64,000 nt of DNA, taken from Plasmodium malariae (taxonomy: Eukaryota > Apicomplexa > Aconoidasida > Haemosporida > Plasmodiidae). The notes beneath the pieces are model-generated. The model was given only the letters and a program-made list of their open reading frames with translations. It ran no database searches and was not told where the DNA came from. The DNA is taken from assembly GCF_900090045.1 (NCBI RefSeq), contig NC_041787.1, positions 1,136,001 to 1,200,000 on the forward strand, given 5' to 3'. Made by a program: the position numbers and the translations under genes. Below are positions 57,587 through 64,000 of the stretch, in pieces (positions within the stretch are counted from its first letter, which is position 1; every line of letters starts with the position of its first letter).

Positions 57587-60022
57587 TTAGATAACCAACT
57601 CCTTAAAATAATTTTTTTTGGACATAAAGCGTTCCATGAATTCACTCTCACTGTTAGACGAAAATAAGTAATTAATATCCTCTTTAATTTTCATGTAATT
57701 TGAAATTTTATTTTTATAATTTTCACTAAAAGTTGATAAAACATCAATGTTTAATTTTTCTTTTAAATAATATTTGTTTTCTGCCGATTCCAATTCTTCT
57801 ACTTTTTCATATGCTTTTTGAATAACATCTTTTGGTAATTTAGCTATTTCAGCAACATTTACACCGTAACTTTTATTGGATGCTCCATCTTTAATTTCAT
57901 ATAAAAAGCAAATTTTTTTCTGTTTCTGGTCAATTGTAGTTTCCACATGTCTATTTATAACACCTGCACATTGGTAAGCAATATTTGAAATTTCGTGAAA
58001 ATGAGTAGCAAATAAACAGAAGCATTTTATATTATCTAAAATATATTTTGCAATAGACCAACTTATACCTAACCCTTCATATGTAGATGTTCCTCTACCT
58101 AATTCGTCAACAATAATAAAAGAATTTTTGTCAGCATTCTTAACAATTGCTGATGCTTCTATCATTTCTGACAAAAATGTTGAAATTCCTTTTAACTGAA
58201 AATCAGAAGCACCTACTCTACACATAACTTGACTAAAAATAGGAACTTCACAAAAATCACATGGCACAAACATACCTATTTGAGCTAATACACATATAAT
58301 AGCTGTTTGTCTGATGTATGTACTTTTTCCTCCCATATTTGGTCCTGTAACTACTATGAGCCTACTTTTTTCTCTATTCATATGAATATCATTTGGTATA
58401 AAGTTAGTTAAATTATGTTGTAATTCTAGCAAAGGGTGTCTCGACCTTTTCATAATTACATTTTGACCATTCTCTATTACAGCTGGTCTAACATATGGAA
58501 AGGGTGAATTGTAACAAACAACGGAAAAAGATATCAACACATCTAACGTTGATACTATATCCATAAATTTTTCAATTACTGGTGTATAAGTTGAAACAGC
58601 ACAGATGGTTTTTTTTACTATTTCTAACTGTAAAGTATTATAAATATTTAAACAATGTTCATACTGATTACATAATTTTTTTAAAGTATTCGTAGTAAAC
58701 AAAAATTCATTTTTATTCATACGTATAGCTATATACTTTTTTTTCTGTTGTTGAACTAATGCACAATCTTTTTTAGGTACTCTAAATAAAAATACATTAG
58801 TATTACAATCTACCAACCTTATATCTTCTCTGTTTGTCCTCTTGTAACGTCTGTCACATTTATCAGAAAATAAATCTCTCTCAACATCTTCTTTATGATT
58901 TTTAATTTTTTTTATTAATGCATTTTTTTCATTAGATATTTCTTCTAGTTCTGCATCAAAATTTTTAGAAATTAAATATTCTTTGTTTTCTTCAATTTCT
59001 TTTAAATCAATGGTCATTTCAATCATATCTAATAACTTGGAAAACTTATTTAATACTTCATGTAGAGGATTTACAAGTATTTCTCTAAATGTTTCTTTAT
59101 GTCTTTCTTCAATAGATGCTAAACAAAAATATATTTGTTTAAAATCTAAAATAGCGTAATATAGTTTTACAACATCTTTTAGTATCATTTCTTCATTATA
59201 TTTAGAATTCACTCGAATTTCATTATTTTGATTAATTTCCTTTAAATAATGATTTAATTTATCTAATTCTGGTATCCTTTTTAAATAATTACAAAAAATA
59301 CTATTACGCAATTCATCTTCTTTTATAAACGTTTCAACAATATTCAACCTTTTGTTAATTTCAACAGTACTTGTCAGTGGTTGAGTTAACCAAGATGCTA
59401 ACTTTTTCGATCCAATAGATGTATTACATTTATCCAAAAATTTCAATAAACTCGTATTATTATTATAACTATTCAAATTTTTTTTATTTGGAAGTATATT
59501 TAATGCACAAATAGCAGCTTTATCTAATCGCATATATAAATCCATGTTATGTATGTTAATTGTACACTGATAATGTATGTCTTGATTCTCCTTAACTTTC
59601 AAATAATTGATTAAAACCATTAAGCATTTACTTGCATTTTCTAATTCCAAATGCTTATCATAATTTCGAACATCATCATTTTGAGGTATAATTAGTTTTA
59701 ATTCTTCTTTTAAATTTGTCACATCATACTTTCTTTTGTCCAGTGCAATTGCTTGTATGTTACAAATATTAAATAAATTTAAAAGTCTTTCATCATCAAC
59801 TAAATCATTCGTACTATTAAAAAAACATTTATATGGTCTTTTTTGTATAAATAATGATTCTAGGGCCGTAAAATAACCATTATCAATAAATTCAGTCATT
59901 AAAAATTCATATTTTAGATAATTATAAAAACACACACCCAGTGTTTTCTGATACCTCTTAGTATCTATATATAAGCATAATATTTGCTCTTCATTTAATT
60001 CAGACATTTCATTATTCTCCAT
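57587..60022 (-). CDS. MSH2: DNA mismatch repair protein MSH2
   Basis: 811 residues, single exon. It is a MutS-family ATPase that pairs with MSH6-type partners to detect mismatches in the nucleus. The ATPase part is complete: Walker A GPNMGGKSTYIRQTA (about 560), the FQLKGISTFLSEM signature, Walker B FIIVDELGRGTSTYEGLG (about 635) and the switch histidine in CLFATHFHEI (about 670). Core-domain signatures include LLKFLDKCNTSIGSKKLASW and the preceding RLDKAAICALNI (human MSH2 has KLDIAAVRALNL), which favours MSH2 over other MutS homologues. The protein starts directly with the connector domain (LCLYIDTKRYQKTLGVCFYN and FTALESLFIQ). The N-terminal MutS-I domain of about 110-120 residues is absent, and upstream DNA has no frame resembling it. 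Human MSH2 has 934 residues. Confidence in the family is high. Confidence 0.92.
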   Translation of the reverse strand: MENNEMSELNEEQILCLYIDTKRYQKTLGVCFYNYLKYEFLMTEFIDNGYFTALESLFIQKRPYKCFFNSTNDLVDDERLLNLFNICNIQAIALDKRKYDVTNLKEELKLIIPQNDDVRNYDKHLELENASKCLMVLINYLKVKENQDIHYQCTINIHNMDLYMRLDKAAICALNILPNKKNLNSYNNNTSLLKFLDKCNTSIGSKKLASWLTQPLTSTVEINKRLNIVETFIKEDELRNSIFCNYLKRIPELDKLNHYLKEINQNNEIRVNSKYNEEMILKDVVKLYYAILDFKQIYFCLASIEERHKETFREILVNPLHEVLNKFSKLLDMIEMTIDLKEIEENKEYLISKNFDAELEEISNEKNALIKKIKNHKEDVERDLFSDKCDRRYKRTNREDIRLVDCNTNVFLFRVPKKDCALVQQQKKKYIAIRMNKNEFLFTTNTLKKLCNQYEHCLNIYNTLQLEIVKKTICAVSTYTPVIEKFMDIVSTLDVLISFSVVCYNSPFPYVRPAVIENGQNVIMKRSRHPLLELQHNLTNFIPNDIHMNREKSRLIVVTGPNMGGKSTYIRQTAIICVLAQIGMFVPCDFCEVPIFSQVMCRVGASDFQLKGISTFLSEMIEASAIVKNADKNSFIIVDELGRGTSTYEGLGISWSIAKYILDNIKCFCLFATHFHEISNIAYQCAGVINRHVETTIDQKQKKICFLYEIKDGASNKSYGVNVAEIAKLPKDVIQKAYEKVEELESAENKYYLKEKLNIDVLSTFSENYKNKISNYMKIKEDINYLFSSNSESEFMERFMSKKNYFKELVI

Positions 60023-62028
60023 TTTTTTCTTTTATATCCACAAAAAATGCAAATTATGTATCAAAAGTAGCTATTAAAATCTTTGTTTTAGTTGCAAAAA
60101 ATGTATGTGTGTATGTATGTATCTGTGTACACATATGCATTCATGTACGGGTGTGTGTATACATGTATGTTTGTGTATGGGTGAATGTCATCGATTATGC
60201 ATATTGCCCCTTTATCGTTTCAAATGCAGTTCCTAACGCAGTAATTACAAATTAAACAACTTAAAAATTTAACTTATAATAAGGGTATTTACTTTATCAT
60301 AAATGCAAAGAACAATTTTTATCAATGTTATATACATTTAAAAGGGGAGAAAGAAAAAAAAAAAAAAAGCAGTTTTTTATTTCCTGAAGTAAATTTTTTA
60401 CTCATACGATATCGCCAAGTTACACTGAATAGTGTGTAAGGAAATATACGAAACGAATTACATATGCACAGGTACATATGTATGTGTGTAAATGTATTAT
60501 ATATATGTAATACCATGCATGTAATAATATACATGTAATATTATATATGCATATATTATATATGTGATATTATATATGTATCCGCTTATGAACAAATTTG
60601 TTTCGTTTATAATTTGTTTGTTCAATTTTTTAATTTTTTATATTCTATTTTTCTTGTTCGCAATTTGCTCAAGTAATAATTCTCTCATATTTTCGGTTAT
60701 TAGTTTTTTATTTTTTATGTGCCTTTTACACAAAACTACTTGCCATGTAATTTCAAAAATTTTTACTTTATAAATATAATTTTAGTTAATTAAACTTTTA
60801 TGTAATGCCCTTAAAAATATAGTACATATAACTTACATAATTGAAAATATTTTTTTAGCTTAGCTTTTTTCAAACATTCAGAGAATACTTAATATACTTA
60901 TATAACGCTTATTCTTTCTAATTTTATAATTATAATTTTTTACTGTATTACAATAGTTAAATTGTAGTAATAATTTACGAAAATAAAAAACGAAAAAAGA
61001 AAAATGCATCTGGTGAAAGACAATTTTTATTACAAGAAGGGCTAAATATATAAATTTTTCGAAGCTCTCTAATGTGTAATTACATGATCAATTTTCTTGC
61101 ATATATATATATATGTATTGTAACAAAAAAAAAAAAGTAAAAATTTGTTATAATTATATTTTTTTACAAAAAAATAAATTGGTTCTCTTTTTTCTTAAGA
61201 ACTAATTAATAAAGTTGAATATTCAAATTATCATTTTCATTCAAAAGAAAAAACTCTATAGACATGTTCAACGTTTATTTTTCTTTGCGTTTAAAATTAA
61301 TATACAATTTTTAGTGTATATTAAAGCTACAGTTTTCTCACAATTAAAAAAAATTTATGCTTATAAAAAATTAATGTAAGCCTATTCTTATAAGCCATTT
61401 TCAAATTAAAAATGAAAATTACAAATTTTCTTGTTGAAGAAATTTATTTACAACATATTTAATAAACAAATTTTACATAAAAGAGTCATTATTTTATCAT
61501 TGTAAAAAAACAAGAAAGTTTTTGTACTATATTATTATACATATATTTTTCTTTCTTCATGTATTTACTTTTTTTGTATAATTTTTACCCTTCAATTTTA
61601 TTTTATTTTTTTTTTTTTGTAGTTATGTTCTTTATTTTATATATTTAAAAAAATAAAATTATACATGTATTTTCAAAAAATACATATTTTAAAATTTTAA
61701 CTTTCTCTAGTATAAAAAAGGAAAAACAAAAACACATTTTTATTCAATATTTTTGCAAAATAAATGTTTATGAATCTCAAATATAATATAAAGAGGAAAA
61801 AGTTTTAAGATAAACAGTTTAAAAAAATAAAAACAAACAAAAAATCAGAAGTTAATTATGAAGAATTGTTTTAAAATGAATAAAGTTTTTAAATAAACAT
61901 ATGATAGATGATATAAATATGTAAAAAGAAAAGCTTTATAAGCCTTTTTTTTTTCTTTTTATATCATTTTTTTTTGTAAGTTATCACTATTTTTGAAAGA
62001 AAATTTTTCATTTTTTTTTTTCTACATA
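60023..62028. other. Divergent intergenic region
   Basis: 2.0 kb between the starts of MSH2 (-) and the last membrane-protein gene (+). It has TATGTATGTGTGTATACATG-type alternating sequence at 60100-60180 and 60470-60580, and poly(A)/poly(T) runs. Small frames at 60328-60534 (-) and 60564-60773 (+) show only composition bias. I see no gene. Confidence 0.5.
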
Positions 62029-64000
62029 ATGATTTTCATGGGATTAAGTGGTGATTACAATGCTAGAATAAATTTAAAAATAAAATTTATTGTTAAATCA
62101 ATAACAAAAGTTCTAACAAAGCATTTAATATTAATAAGTATTTTAAATTTAATTATTTCACTATGTTACAATTATGTTATAAACAGAGACAGTAATCGTA
62201 TGGACACCAAAAAAAAGAAAAAATACATACACATTTTATGTATATATATAAATTATATACTTTCGAGTATCCATTTTTATGTATTTCTTTTAAATATTGT
62301 AATTTAAATTAAATATATATATATTAACATATTTTATTTCATTTTATCTTTCTATATATATTTTTTTTTTCCTTTTTTAAAGACCAGTTAAATATCGTAG
62401 CACACTTACTAAGAGGAACATTTGTTAGCTCGGTACCATCATGTTTAACCATATCATTATTAATATTTTTTAAGGAGCACAGCTTGAATAGTATATATTT
62501 CATTGAAACATCTTCATTATTAAAAATTATTGTTTAATATTATATCAACCATATACGTGAATGTTTATATATATATATATATATATATGTTTCTGTTTAT
62601 GTGTAAACATGTATATATTCACAAATATATATATATATATATATATGTAAATATGTACGTTTTTTCCTTTTACATAGATTATAAGTACAAAGAATGGAAT
62701 CTGCTAAATGTATTATGTGTAATACTAACCTTTTATAGCATATTTTATACTAAAACAGTTTTTTCAAAGGATTATGGGAACAATATATACGACATTTTAT
62801 ATGTAGCATCCATATCGTAAGAAAAAAAATACGCTAATTATTTTTTGTGAATATTTTAATAAAATCTTTTATGAATGAACATATGTAGAAAGCAATAGAT
62901 ATAAATGTTTATAATTCATATGTTTGAAAAATTATACATATATGTATTATAAAAAAACAAAAATTTTTATATAAAATAATTATCATTGGAATTAAGAAAA
63001 ATTGTTTTATATTTATGAATGTGCTTATTTTTTTTTTTTTGTACATCTATAAAACACGTTAAATATCAGAATAATTCAGTCGTGTTTACATACATGCATT
63101 AATGTATGTATGTATATTTATGTATATAAATTTTACTTATTGTTCACGTTTCGTAGGTATATATTACAAAAAAGATTTAATACAAGAAAGTTGAATATTC
63201 ATGATTTCCAGCACTGCATCAATGCAGAAACGAAAAATATAATTGAGCTAATTCAAAAGGTTTAAATATAAATTATTTTTTATTTATTTTCCACATTTTA
63301 TTTTTTTATTCCCCATAATATTTTATATATAAATTTCAAACCGCCTATATTATCGGTTCAATAATACATATATATATAATATATATACCATGTGTGTTGT
63401 TTACACAATTATATATTATTTTATTTTTCTTAGGGAATAATTTTAAATATAATGCCACTCGCATTCTCATATGTATTGAGTTTTGTTGTTGACATTTTAT
63501 TAACAATAATTAACAGTATCAGCTTTAACATTCTTATAAATATTCTGACACACCCATTTGATGTAATATTGAGTTTGCCAAAAATATATAACTTATCAAA
63601 TATTTATGTTCTTAACAATTTTTCATATTGTGTATCCATATTTTCTTCCATATGGATAACAACAATATTAGAGTATCATTTTATTATTTTCAATTTCATA
63701 TTTAATAAATATGACTGTAAAGTTCTTACATCATTAAATAAATTTCCAATGCATAATCAATGTTCGTATCATGATGAATTCTTTGTTGTTACTTGTATAT
63801 ATAACTATCTAAAAGATATAAGTTACAGAATAAAAGGAAATAATATTGAGATAACAAATATGGATAAGAAAACGAAATTAAAACTATTGTTATTTAAAAA
63901 ATTAATATTAATCAACGCAAGTTTAAAATATAAAGATGAGCTGAATATATTAAGTCATTTATGTAATCCAATAAATACCATCTTATTTGAAGACAACAAG
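62029..64000 (+). CDS. Multipass membrane protein, partial (3' end beyond window)
   Basis: At least five exons: 62029-62197, 62383 to 62490 or 62531, 62678 or 62686 to 62816, 63157-63259, and 63434 to the window end. Two donor/acceptor pairs for intron 2 are both in phase, GTATAT with TACATAG or GTTTAA with TATAAG; I prefer the first acceptor. The first exon may also start at the ATG at 62038. Hydrophobic segments are HLILISILNLIISLCY, GTFVSSVPSCLTISLLIFF, LLNVLCVILTFYSIFY, ILNIMPLAFSYVLSFVVDIL and YCVSIFSSIWITTILEYHFI. They are followed by a soluble, Lys- and Asn-containing part with YHDEFFVVTCIYNYLKDISY. About five or six membrane helices followed by a helical soluble tail resembles the nuclear-pore membrane protein NDC1, but I cannot support this with a motif. 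It is divergent from MSH2. Confidence 0.65.

Noticed and set aside
1..64000. tRNA, rRNA, CRISPR, transposon, telomeric repeat or variant-antigen genes
   Set aside because: None seen when scanning both strands by eye; a covariance-model scan was not possible here.

Overview
The window is nuclear DNA of a malaria parasite (Plasmodium). The support is very high A+T, long poly(dA:dT) and (TA)n tracts between genes, short A/T-rich introns with GT..AG ends, Lys/Asn/Glu-rich proteins with large low-complexity insertions, and the gene content itself. From memory, the order TBP-like factor, cytochrome b5-like, class I release factor, GCN2-like kinase, WD/TPR protein, PA2G4, MFS transporter, leucine-rich acidic protein, RRP41, CorA-like MIT3 and MSH2 matches a stretch of P. 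falciparum chromosome 14; I could not check this. The base composition is less extreme than P. falciparum, so P. malariae, P. ovale or a related species is plausible, but the species cannot be fixed from the window.

Layout. 0-18 kb: TBP-like factor (-, 3 exons), cytochrome b5-domain protein (+), organellar class I peptide-chain release factor (-, about 9 exons), and a 2205-residue GCN2-like RWD/pseudokinase/HisRS-like protein (-, 5 exons). 18-34 kb: a WD40-TPR-WD40 protein of the WDTC1/DCAF type (+, 11 exons, 2229 residues) and PA2G4/EBP1 (+, 2 exons). 34-47 kb: MFS transporter (-), WBP11-like protein (+), a five-exon multipass membrane protein of unknown function (-), and an ANP32-like leucine-rich acidic protein (-). 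47-64 kb: exosome subunit RRP41 (+), a 63-residue membrane protein (+), CorA-like Mg2+ transporter (-), MSH2 (-), and the 5' part of a multi-exon membrane protein (+) cut by the window end. Nearly all genes are housekeeping: transcription initiation, organelle translation, RNA processing and decay, mismatch repair, transport, translational control. There is no sign of operons; neighbours are convergent, divergent or tandem with 0.35-3.8 kb between them.

The spaces between genes and several introns hold AT-rich minisatellites with 7-, 10-, 12/24-, 15-, 20- and 22-bp periods. I found no tRNA, rRNA, CRISPR, transposon, telomeric or variant-antigen sequence, and no wholly new system. The points most worth a second look are the degenerate GCN2-like kinase that keeps the rest of the GCN2 layout, a release factor with PKN where the stop-codon motif PxT is expected plus a GC-AG intron, an intronic 24-bp satellite carrying many TGCATG sites, an MSH2 without the MutS-I domain, and two unassigned multipass membrane proteins whose exons could be largely reconstructed.
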